A DNA stretch of 64,000 nt from Diplosphaera chodatii (lineage: Eukaryota; Chlorophyta; Trebouxiophyceae; Prasiolales; Stichococcaceae), in NCBI GenBank assembly GCA_032358165.1, contig JAALGY010000057.1, forward strand, positions 1,736,001 to 1,800,000. Direction: 5' to 3'. Made by a program: the position numbers and the translations under genes. Shown piece after piece: positions 33,730 to 44,730 of this stretch. A model generated the notes under the pieces. It made no database searches. It had not been told where the DNA came from and saw only the letters and a list, made by a program, of their open reading frames with translations. Position 1 is the stretch's first letter; every line of letters begins with the position of its first letter.

Positions 33730-36700
33730 ATGCCGCAGACGGCCAACTCGCTCGCAGCACTGTGGTCCAAGGCACCAGCAAGGCCTGGTACCCCGAAGCC
33801 CAGCGTGTGTAAGGATGCAGCAGCCGGTGCGCAAGGCCTGGACACAGCGCCGAAGACGCCGACAGCTGCCGATCATCAGCGGGAGGTGTCGCCAAACCAT
33901 GAGCAGGAGAACAGGGGCACGCTTCATGGCATGCCTAGCGCCAAGGTGCTGTTGCCTGCCTGACACACATGTGCAGCACAACATTTGTTCTGCAGCCTAG
34001 TCCATCATGCCTAACTCTTGGACATGCGCACAATATGCAGGATGCAGCGCCTGCGCCTGCTGCCCTGCGTCTGCGGAAGGACCATACAGACAAGCTGAAG
34101 GCGCAGCTCTTGGACAACCCGAATCCAAGCAAGATTGAGCGGGAGCAATTGGCCAAGGATCTTGGCCTGCAGGTCGGCCAGGTGTGCATGCATGCAGCAA
34201 GCTGCATTATGTTTCGCTTGCATGCATACCAAATGTGCATGCCATCACCATTTGTCTGACATATGTGGATACGTCAGTTGCCAGACAGACAAGACTCTGC
34301 AGGGCAGAGCTGCACACAAGATGGACATTGTATTTTGCGTCTGTCCACCATTCGCAATTCCACATTGCTGCAGGTCACCAGCTGGTTCCAGCGCAACAAG
34401 CCAAAGCGCAAGGCTGACGCCATGGCACGGCCAGCTGCCCAGCCGGTCGCCCAACCGGCGCCGCCTGGACAGGCTTCAACGACACCGCATGCTGATGATC
34501 CGGCACAGCTGCTGCATGCTGATGCAGCTGCTGCCAACACAGCAATGGAGGTCATCACACTGTCTGATGACGAAGCCAGCAGTAACGGGGCAGAACCTGC
34601 AGGCAAGCGGCAAAAGTCATCCGACATCGAGGCCTCTGTGGGTATAAATCACACATCTGGTGGCACGGCAGCCAATGCAGCAGCCCACTCTGGGCCAAGT
34701 CTGACTCTGGCAGGGCAGGCAGCGGCAGAGAGCCCACCACAATCAGCTTGTGAGCCTGCCTGCGAGGTGCCAGCACATGCTGGCAAGGAGCCGGCGGGTA
34801 AGGTGCAGCTGCACAGCATGCCGCAGCCGCTCACACCAGCGCCTGGCCAGCAGCCGGCAAAGGCGGCGACGCCCACCACCGGCAGCCCAGCTGTTGCTCG
34901 ACCAGCGGCGGCAGCGGCCCCAGAGCAACCAGGCAGCAGCAGGGCTATGCCAAAGGATGGCCTTTCACCGTCACATGCTACCCCCACGGCATCAGGGAAC
35001 GTCTCTGCACCACCAATGGCTGACATCTTGCCAGCATTTACACAGGCCATGCACCAGCTGCTGGCCGGCAATGCTCCGCCAACGAAGTGAGTCCTCGCTC
35101 TTTCATGAGGGTTTAGTCTGCTTCATCTTTGAGAAGATGAATCCCGAGCAAAGGCGAGCTGACCACCATTTGCACACCACCTGTCATGCATGAGTACTGG
35201 GTCGTGCTTTTGCAGGGTGTGTACGGCGCTATCGGAACACTGCCACCAGCGCATGGATGCGCTGCTGGCGGCGCTGCACGCCGAGGGCCCTGTGCAACCA
35301 CTGCCAGTACTCGGCGGTTCGCACCCCTTCAGCAAGGCCCAGGTGCGCCCTGGCCCTAGGCTCGCACTGCACTGAATCGTCACAAGTTCAGCCAGCAGCT
35401 GGCGTGACATTCTCAGCTGCTCAATCGGCAGCTGCCTGAACATCAATTGCATCTGCTGTAGGTGGCAGCTTTCGTCATGGGCTCACCAGAGCCGCTGCCG
35501 GTGCTGGTGGGATGCCTGACAGCTGCCATGGCCAGCCCTGACGCCAGCCACCCTGTAACAGAGATGCTGGTGCAGAACACCATCCTGGAGCTGGCGTCCC
35601 GCAAGAGCTACGGCGTCAAGGACGGTGCGTCATGCGGTCTGCTGCACCAGCGCTGATTTGCTGACTTGCACACTCTGGAGAGCCGGCCTTGCCAAATTGG
35701 ACACCCGCGTCCCGGTCGGAAATCTCGACTCTGACGATATGGCGCAAAAGCAGCAAACAACTACATGTGCAGGCCGGGCAGAGCAGGCAGATGCGATGAC
35801 AGACAATACAAGAGAGCTGCTGTGGCGCTGGGATGTACGTGACACCAAGGCGTTGGGCAAGGCGCTGCGCCCGGCTGCCACAGACTGCCGCAAGCGCCTC
35901 GTGCAGGTCTGTGGCTGACACTGTCGACCATATATCTCAGCACACCTTGCATGCAAGACGCTACTGTACCCTGTGGTGTTGACAGCATTGACGTCCATCA
36001 TCTGCAGGGTCAGAAGGAGATCAGTCTGCTGGCAGCCGCCTGCAAAGCACTTGCAATGGCTCAATCGGGCAAAGCCGCAGCTAAGCGTGCCGGCAAAGCG
36101 CTTGAGAAGGTGCAGAGGAGACCCACTGTTGTACAATTAGCTACGGTGAACATCTTGGCTGACAGGGGCGTCATCACCTCTCGACTTCTTGACAGCTTGG
36201 TCTGGCTACCACCGAAGAATGTTGTTCCATGCCCAGGTGCTGAAGGAGACTGTGGATATGTCCCCAGCCGGCACAATGCTGGCGCCTCTGACCGACAGAA
36301 CAGCAGCAGCTGCCACGCCTTTGCCGCTGCGGCTCAGCCCCGCAGGCAGCCCCAGCCAGGTGCAGCGAGAGGCTGGTTGCGCTCCCCACGCGCTACTGCC
36401 AACCTGATTCCCTGTAGCTGTATGCTCCCTGCATAGTGGGTCTCACACGTATACCTGTGTGCGGCTGCAGGCAGACGCTGCCCAGGACCGGCCTGCAGAG
36501 ATGGCTGCAAAGGCCGTCCTGAAGGAGCGTGAGCAGCAGGAGAAGCTGGCCCGCAAGGTGCACCGCTCGATAGGTTGCGCTGCAGGGGTTTGCAAAGAAG
36601 ACCTACGCTAGGCTTGAGTATCTGATCTATCCTTGCAGCATCCTGAGCAAGGCCATGACTAGGTGCAGGCGCAGAAGGCGGCTGAGCAGGACGCGACACG

Positions 36701-39700
36701 TGCTGAGAGGGAAGCGCAGCGGGCGGCCAAGGCGGCTGAGAAGGCAGAGCGCGACGCCCAGCGCGACGCTGCACGCAAGCAGAAGGAGGTGTGTGCGTCG
36801 TGCACGAGCTTCTGTAGCAAGTCATGCATTCGTGGGCTTGCGCACTGTAGGACAGCCACCCGTGGTAAACCGGTGCATGATCTCAGCAGCTGGGCTCCAT
36901 TCAAGCCCTTCTTCGGGGGGCGGACACCAAAGTTTGGTTTGTTGGTGCAGGAGGAGCGTCACCAGAAGGAAATACAGAGGAAGGGCTTTGACCCGAAGAG
37001 CCTGCAGAAGACGCAGAACCTGCTCATGGTGCGCACGCATGTGAATGGTCTTGTGTCACGAAATGTTGGCACCACGCCTCATGCCTTTGGCAGCATCATG
37101 TCGTAGATGCATAGTAGCAAAGCTGACACAGCATCAATTGTGACACATTCAATGTGTGTACTGCAGACCTTTGTCAAGAAGGCGTCACCCAAGCCCGCTG
37201 CACAGGAGCCTGTGGTGCGGCACCCCGACCTGGCGCCAGTGGCAGCGACTGGCAATATTGATGCAGCGATGCGCGCTGCGAAACACACAGCCAATGCTGC
37301 GGACCTGGAGGCCGGAAGCAAGGAGATCTTGGCATCCTGGGCAGCGCATCGCGGCCACCACAAGCGCACTTTTGGTGAGTATTACTCTCTACCAGTGTCA
37401 CTTTGTACCGCAATGCAGCCTGCAGTTGGTCAGCACATCACATGCCATCGTGCTCCCCATCAGGTGCTGTGCATACCGATCAGCAGTGTCCCGCAGAGTT
37501 CTTACCAGCACTGACCCCTGCAGCCTCGCGCGTCAACTTCTGCTCCTGTGGGGTGCAGGCCTGCCGCCGACGTGGGCGCGCAAGAAGGACGCGCTGCGGG
37601 CGCTGCCACGCCTGCACGAGGAGCGCTTTGGCACCGGCTTCCAGCCCGCGGAGGTGCCCACCTACCGCCGCAAGTTCCTCTGGCACTCTGGCTGGGACAT
37701 GGACGTCAACCCGCGGCGCCCCCCCTTCTATGGCAGCTTCACCAGGACCAGGTGACATAAGGATATATTTGCTGACAACATGTATGCCAGCAAGTAGTGG
37801 TGTACTGCCTTACAGTGTGCGTCACACGGCTGCACTGCTGCTCCCCGAGACCACTGATGGTGCACCTGCTTCAACACTGAAGAAGACGACGAACCTCATG
37901 TCTCTGCAGCGCTGCGGTGCGGCCACGGCACCCCTGTGGCCGGGATGACGCGATGGACTACGAGGTGGACAGCGAGGACGAGTGGGAGGAGGAGCCCGAG
38001 GACGGGGAGCAGCTGTCGGTGCGGCTTCAGACGCCCTAGATTGTGTCCCACCGCATCTCATGTCGCTCTGTACGTAATGAAGAACACTCTCAGCCGACAT
38101 TGTTGGTATGGACGCCGAGTCTGCACTCGCTGCGACGTACGCCCAGTCTGCGCTTGCTGCGGCACACTCCGGAGGGGCGCTGCTGCCTTGAATGCACCTT
38201 TAAGGGCTCTGGTTTGGTGTTGCAGGATGACGATGCAGTGTCGGCAGACGAGAATGCGGGCGACTCAGAGGCGGGCTCGGGCTCCGGCTTCGTCGTGGAC
38301 GATGGGTACCTGCCACAGGAGGAAGGCGTGTCAGTGGAGAACGACGAAAACATTGAGCCGCTCGATGTCGACATGCTGGGTGAGATGCGTGATGACTGGA
38401 CGATACACTCAAATGGCATTGGTGTAGAACATGGCAGTGATACACTGTCGATCCACACATGGCCATGCACATCCAAGGCAATGATGATATAGACACATAT
38501 GTGTGCATATATGCGCTCCACTAGAAGCATGGCCCACCTGCTGTTCTGCCTGTTTCAGAGCCACCAGCAGCGATCAATGGCGACGAAGCAACAGCAGCGG
38601 ACCGCTGGCGGAAGGCCAACCTGTTGTCGGGCGCCATCGCACGTGCTGCAAAGTCCAACAAGCCCCTCGTGATCTCCGCTCTGCAGGCACGACACTGCTA
38701 CGCCCTGAGCTTTAACATGGTTTCATGCCTGCAGGTCAGGCGATATCCTTTGCTGTCGATGCACATCAGAGAGCAGCAGTTGGATTTTGCTGTGTGAGTT
38801 GATCTGCAGGTGCCCACAGACTCAGACGCCTCTGCCCAGACGGATGTGGCCACTGGCAGTGTTACATGGCTGGACGCGCTTGCTGTGCAGGTGCAGACCT
38901 CTCCCCAACATGTACACAGCACCGTACATCAGCAGTGCAACACGAACATCATGAACGGCGCATCGCAAGACCTGTTGGCAAAGGAGGCAAGCGTCTGACT
39001 CACCTGGGACTGCCTGCAGATCATGACGCCAGGCGTATACATCACTCTGCCACCAGACGAAGATGCTCCAGGGGGGCAGCCACCAGGAGCTGATGCCCCT
39101 GCGGCAATGCCCGCAGCTCCAGGGCCAGGCACGCTGCGCAATCATGAATATGAGTTGAAATGCATATGCTTGACACTTCAGCAAGCCATTGCAGAGTCTA
39201 TGCACCGCCAGTGCAAAGTGCAGCCCCGCAACACATTTGCGCCTTTAAAAGCCTTGTGGTGCGAGGCTCTTCGAAACATGCTAGCACAACACCAATGTTC
39301 TTCAATGTCCGTGTGTGATGCTACGCAGGGCGGCCATCTGCAGCGGCCAAGAAAGCACGCGATGAGGTGCTGCTGCCACAGCTCGTCCAGTTTTTGCTGG
39401 ACAACCCCAAGCTGAAGGCCCGCGAGAAGGTGCACCTGTGATGATGCAGCCATCTCTTCTCCTGCTTGTGTAAATCTGGATCCTTGTTCCAGTTGTCAGT
39501 CCGTGAAGATAGCGTTGTGCTGTTTCTGCTGAAGCTCCCGCCCATCTGCTGCTCGTCAAGTCCATGACCGTGTTTGATGCCGCTGCAGATCATCAGGGGC
39601 TTCAGGGAACAGCATGCCACCGCACCCAAGGCATGGGTAGACCGCCGTGTGAAGGAGGATGCAGTGCACAGTGGCAACCAGTGGGTGGTCAAGGCAGAGG

Positions 39701-40581
39701 TCCTGCAGGCTCTCGGTAAGCAGCCGACCTCTCGTGGCCTCCTTCCTGAAGACATAAAATGCACTGTATCTAGTACACATTCGACACAAATGTCAACTGT
39801 GCTGTCGTTGAGTCAGGACGAGGACCAGCATGTCATCTTTCCTTTGGCATCATGCGCACCAGGTTATGCATACAAATACACTGTAAATCTGGGCTGGTCA
39901 ACTTGGCCTAGCATGTACACAGGCATGGAGAAGGCGGCAGGGGCAAAGCTGCGCAGCGCACCAGCCGCTTTCTGTGGGCCGCCACCTGTGGCACTGTGCG
40001 CAGCAGGAAAAGAGTCCATAGCCAGCGATGTGGCAGCAGTAGCTGCGATTGCACCACGCGCACTCAATGCCATGCCGCCAGTGGCATTGCCAGCGGCGCT
40101 TCAGATGCCAGCACACGGATTCCCATCTGTGCAAGCACCAGCTACTGCGCCAGCAGCTGCAACGGCTGTTGTTGCGGCTGTGCATGCGACACCAGCAGCC
40201 AGTGCAATTGCACTGGACGGCCCAGTCCGAGCGCATGCTGGCATGCCAAATGTGGCAGCCCCGGCAGCTCTGGCCTGTACCACTGGGCCTGCGGCTGTAG
40301 TGTCTCCCGCTGAGGAAGCGGCCCTAGCAATGCCCTTCCAGAAGCTGTACAGCCCACCCAGCAGCGCCCTAGGCTCCCCGCAGGCAGGCTTACGCGTCAA
40401 TGCAATGAGAGTTGTTGCACGCATGCAGCACACAGCACAGCATTACATTTCCTGTGTTGCCAACTGTTCCCGACCGCAGCCTAATTTGTGTGTGCAGGTG
40501 TGCAGCCCGTCAGGGGCAGGCGGTCAGGCAGCCGCAGACGGTGTGCACAGTCATGGAGATGCACAGCCCATGGAGGTGTAG
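33730..40581 (+). CDS. FAS1: CAF-1 large subunit (FAS1/CHAF1A) with an N-terminal homeodomain
   Basis: About 22 exons join in phase, among them 33730-33945, 34041-34181, 34374-35086, 35216-35342, 35462-35624, 35773-35906, 36008-36109, 36237-36359, 36471-36557, 36663-36788, 36951-37028, 37167-37374, 37559-37751, 37910-38018, 38226-38379, 38559-38733, 38810-38890, 39020-39128, 39329-39429, 39589-39715 and a last exon ending with TAG at 40579. The product is about 1270 residues. In order it has a homeodomain (residues about 78-135: REQLAKDLGLQVGQ, VTSWFQRNKPKRK), a long low-complexity linker, plant FAS1 segments (ELASRKSYGV; LLWRWDVRDTKALGKAL), a charged KER-type helix, a PCNA-box-like QNLLMTFV, the CAF-1 acidic signature MDYEVDSEDEWEEEPEDGEQ, VVDDGYLPQEEGVSVE, and a C-terminal winged-helix region (LVQFLLDNPKLKAREK; GNQWVVKAEVLQALG). 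CAF-1 deposits new H3-H4 on DNA behind the replication fork through PCNA. The FAS1 assignment is firm; the homeodomain joins it through consecutive phase-compatible introns. Confidence 0.88.
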
Positions 40582-41179
40582 AGCCCTGATGCCCCTGCTG
40601 CCTGCTGCTGCCGCTGCTGGCCATCAAGTGGCACGGAACATCACAACCTTGCAGTCAGAGAATGTGGTGCAACTTGCTGGCATTGTAGTTGGGAGCTTTA
40701 CCAGAAAATTTCAGCTTGTGTGTTTTGGGGGGCCATACTGTGTAAGCAACAGATCAGGAGTCACCCTCGTGTACCCTTGCAGCACCCCTTGAGGCACAAT
40801 TGGGCCGACTGTGTATGCAGTGTACCATGCCATGCAGATCAGCAAGCAAAGTCCTGAGGTGATCTGTGAAGCTGCAGGGGCTGCGGCAGAGCCCCCGGCA
40901 TTGCAGGGCCAGTCAGCAGCAGCAAGCTGACGAGAACACAGCACCATCAGCGCAGCATCTGCAGCATGGTGCAGAGGCGGAAGAGCAGCGGCAGCAGCAG
41001 GCAGGCCAGCCTCCATGCGGCCTGCTGCAGCAGCCGCCCTCTGCATCGCAGCCGCCGCAGCGGCCCTCCTCTCAGGTAGCTGATGAGCTGTGTGCGGCAG
41101 CATGTTCACCCCTAGGACCCAGTGATGCTCTTGCATGTGTCACTGAGACTGACTGAGGCTTGGTCAGCAAAGGGGTCGT
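40582..41179. other. Intergenic or 5' region after FAS1
   Basis: About 600 bases without a supported gene. A glutamine-rich open frame at 40866-41154 has no start codon other than GTG and is compositional, though it could be an N-terminal low-complexity exon of the following gene. Confidence 0.4.
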
Positions 41180-44100
41180 GAGCTGTACATCCAAGCATCG
41201 AGGTGTTTCTGCGAGACTGGCGTCAGGTATGCGCGCTTGTGACCCTGCTTGCAGCCATCAGAACGGCTGGAGCTGCCAGCCGGCGGCCGTGTGCATGGCA
41301 CAGGCGACCCCTTCTGGCGTGCGCTGTCGGCATTGCTGGCCGGCAGCCAGCGCGCAGCCGGCGGGCCCGACGCCGACGCTGCACAGGTAGCAACATGATG
41401 GCCTACGTGCCCCATGCTGCTGTGCGGCTTGCACCACACTTGGCAATCAACGTGATTGCTCAGTAAGGCGAATCATCAGCATCAGCTGAGCAGGAGCCCT
41501 TCCCTATGTGGCCCATACGTGCAGCTGTCGGTTTGTGGTCAGCAGCTCACCATGCCCCTCCATGTGGCGTCTTGTCTCCTGCAGGCGGACCTGCTCGCCG
41601 GCCTGGAGGTGTTCTGCAGCGACACCATAGAAGACACGCTGGCCAGCGTGCCCGCCTTCATCGTGTCAGGTGGGTGGGCCAGTGAACGCTGGATCGGCGT
41701 GCAGAGCTGCTGCTGCGCTTGCAAAGCACAGCACATCGCTGACGGCACGTCTTTGTGGCACACTCTGGGACATGTCCGACACCCCGGCGCCGGCGAATCA
41801 TGATGTGGGACAGTCCGGTGCCTGGGAATGTTAGGCACAATTTTCATTATGCTGAATGCATCACGAGGAATCTTGTGCCATGTGCAGCGCTGGTGAAGGC
41901 GGCCGGCAGCGCCAGGCTGGCGCCTGGCGTGCAGACGGGCTGCGTCCGGGCGTTGGGCAACGTGGTGCACGCCCTCAGCCTGCGCCCGCCCGAGCACCTC
42001 GACTACCGGGACCCCTCGCTGGTGCGCGGCTTACCTTGTCATACCTGAAGCACCTCAGCGCCAGGGCATGGGTACGCCATAGGCGTTGTGGTTCATATCA
42101 TGGCCCGCTCGCCCTATCAGCCCTGCCACGTCATCAGTGAGGCCGGCACGTTTGCAGATGTTTGCGGACCAGCGGGCGGCACCGCTCGCGGCGTCGCTGC
42201 CGGAGCTGTATGCGGACGCGGGTCTCATCCCGGCGCTGGCGCGGTGGCTGCTGCCGCCACGGCTTCCGCTGGACCCCGCCGAGCCGCTGCCGCAGGGCAC
42301 CCGCACAGCGCTCACTGTCTTGGGTGAGCCGGATTGCCACTGATTCTGCACATCAGCTGGGGATGGAGCCACAGCTCCTGCGCAACCGCAGCGCTGGCAT
42401 CGCTGAGCACTGAACCGCAGATTGTACTTTTGCTGCAGTGAGGCTGGCGATGGTGGGGCTGCTGCCGGTGGGCGGCTCGGCGTCTGACGCTGCAGCCGGC
42501 GTCGATGCAGATGCTGCTGCTGCAGCCTTCCGGCTACGGCTGCTGGGTGCGCGTACACAGCTCTGCACCCCTGTGCTGCGGCATGGCGTGTGCAGTTGGT
42601 GCAGCTGTTCCGTGCTGCTGCTGTTGCCACCGCCACAGCCATCAGCTGAGTGACAATGCTGGTGCGTGCGGACTGTTCGGCAGGTCTGGAGGTTCCTGCC
42701 TTTAGGAGCATCAATCTCGAATCTGCTTTGCTCATACTGCGCCCGTAGATGCGGAGGCAGAGGAGTGGTGCGAGGCGCTGGCGGCGCTGGTGCGGCGCTG
42801 TGGGCACGGTGCCTCCGACACCAAGACCGCCACCGTGGCCGCGCTGGCCGCGTCCCTGCTCGCCCTGGACGACGCCGCCCGCGCCACCCTGTTAGGCACT
42901 GGTGCGCTGCTGCTGTCCACAGCTGCCGCCGCCGGTGCACCTACCCATGTAGCTGGTCAGCTGCGTCCTTCCTGCTGCCCGTGCACACGCACGCAGCATA
43001 TTATAGGAGCTCCACACAGCTGATTGCAGATAGGTGCCACACCTATTGTTGATGGCTGAGAAGCCGCTACGCGGCATGTCACATATGGACTGTGTTGTAC
43101 AACTCAACCTGGTCTGTTGAAATGCGTGCAGGCAAAGCCCAGCGGCTGGTGAAGGCGCTGCTGCAGGCTGCTGTGGGGGCGCCCAAGGTGTGACTGCTGT
43201 GATGTCCTGCCTGAGGGCCTCGTCCCTCTGCCAGCGCAAATGACAATGCTGTATGACGTGCACATGCTCCTCTCACATGCTCCTGCTGCTGCGGCCGCGT
43301 CACCACTGCAGACCCGATGGGCGGTGGTGTCATGCAGGTGATCATGAAGCACATCACCCGGGCTGTGCACAGCCTGATGCTGGACACCGAGGCGCACGGC
43401 CTGCTGCTGAACCTGTACGGCAGGTGAGCTCCACATGGCCCCGACTGTCCGTCCCACACTGACACGAAACCCAACTACCCGATGAGTAAGTATCACCAGG
43501 CATGTCTGGCTGCCATGGTCACTTGTCGGACTGCAGCGCCAGCAGCCAGTGATCACCGTACGCTGTCCCGTCAGCTGCTGACGGATGCGGAGCTGGTCAC
43601 ACCGTGACCCACCTGTCTGAGCTGCAGCGCCCGGCTGCGGGAGGCGAGGCGGGACGACCTGTCCCGCTACTTTGGCGCGCAGCTGGCGCCATCGGCGGCG
43701 CTGCAGGCCACCGACGCCACCCTGCTGCAAGCACTCGAGGTCTGTTTCTGCATTTGAGCCTTATAGGCAAAGTTGAGCCTGATAAACAACGTTGTTACCG
43801 AATTATGAACCGGAGCAAGCTTCAGCATACACATTCGATGTCCTGACCGGCAACCATCATGTCTGCAGCTGCTGTGGTGGTTGACTGCCCGCAGCCCTGC
43901 ATTGTCACCATGACCGTTGTCCTGTGCAAGGTGGGTAGTTGATCATACGTTGTGAAATGTCATCAGTCACATGCTACCGCTGCAGGCCGTGGCGACATGG
44001 GCGCAGTGCGATGAGCTCGCGCCGACGCAGCTGTCGGTGCAGGTGGAGCCGTCGGAGGAGGCGGGCGATGACGCGTTCCTCATGCAGAGCGGCGGCGGCG

Positions 44101-44492
44101 CGGTGTGGCATTTTCCCTTCGCACTGTCAGCCGTCATGTTGGATATTCTTCAATAGCTCACAGTGACAGAGCCTCCTGGAACCGTGTGCAGCAGCAGCTC
44201 TCGATGAGCCGTCATGACATTGTGGAGGGCCTCCAGACGCTGCGCCAAACCCGCGGGTCCGCTGACACGTTGCCGTTCGTGTGTGCCGCAGACACTCAAG
44301 CAGTTCCTGCACGAGCTGAGCGGCGATGCGACCCGCAGCGCTGCGGTGCGCGGCGAGGCTCAGGAGGTATATGTCCTCCTGACCGGCGAGCTACAGGGAA
44401 CTACCAGCAGCGAGGCAACAGAGGGTACTGAGGTAGGGGACGAGGATGAGGATGGTGACAGCGAGAGGCCGGCAAAGCGCAGCCGGGTGTGA
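41180..44492 (+). CDS. Unidentified alpha-helical repeat (HEAT/ARM-like) protein
   Basis: The stop is TGA at 44490. Exons recognised include 41255-41386 (FWRALSALLAGSQRAAGG), 41585-41669 (LEVFCSDTIEDTLASVPAFI), about 41887-42020 (GVQTGCVRALGNVVHALSL), about 42160-42325 (LYADAGLIPALARWLLP), about 42440-42560, about 42750-42950 (ATVAALAASLLALDDAARA), about 43130-43190, about 43340-43425 (HITRAVHSLMLDTEAHGLLL), about 43630-43740, about 43985-44155 (SGGGAVWHFPFALSAVMLDI) and 44290-44492 (TLKQFLHELSGDATRSAAV, then an acidic tail ending PAKRSRV). First exon and start codon are not fixed; a short piece ending IEVFLRDWRQ (41227) precedes the first listed exon. The repeats resemble armadillo/HEAT helices. 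The final KRSR could act as a nuclear signal. No specific family is recognised. Confidence 0.55.
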
Positions 44493-44730
44493 GACAAGCA
44501 TGCCCTGTAGTGTTGTAGCGGATGCTGCAGGTGTCCACGATTACCATTCGCTGTTGGTTGTTGCGGCTCTACCCTCCTTACAGGCATGCACAAACGACGC
44601 AGTTTACAGTCGCCTGATTTGAGACTCGATCAGGCAGGCTTGGCGTGTAATGGTGAACCTGGAAGCCTGAAAACACCAACGGTGTACTGCACCATGCAAA
44701 GGTAAAGCACCCCACAGCTTAGCTGTCCTA

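Noticed and set aside
33730..35090. Homeodomain segment as a separate homeobox gene
   Set aside because: The stop at 35088-35090 overlaps a perfect GTGAGT donor, and the next exons continue in phase into conserved FAS1 sequence; kept as an alternative transcript idea only.
40866..41154. Glutamine-rich open frame after FAS1
   Set aside because: Low complexity, no ATG start, and the reverse strand is equally open.
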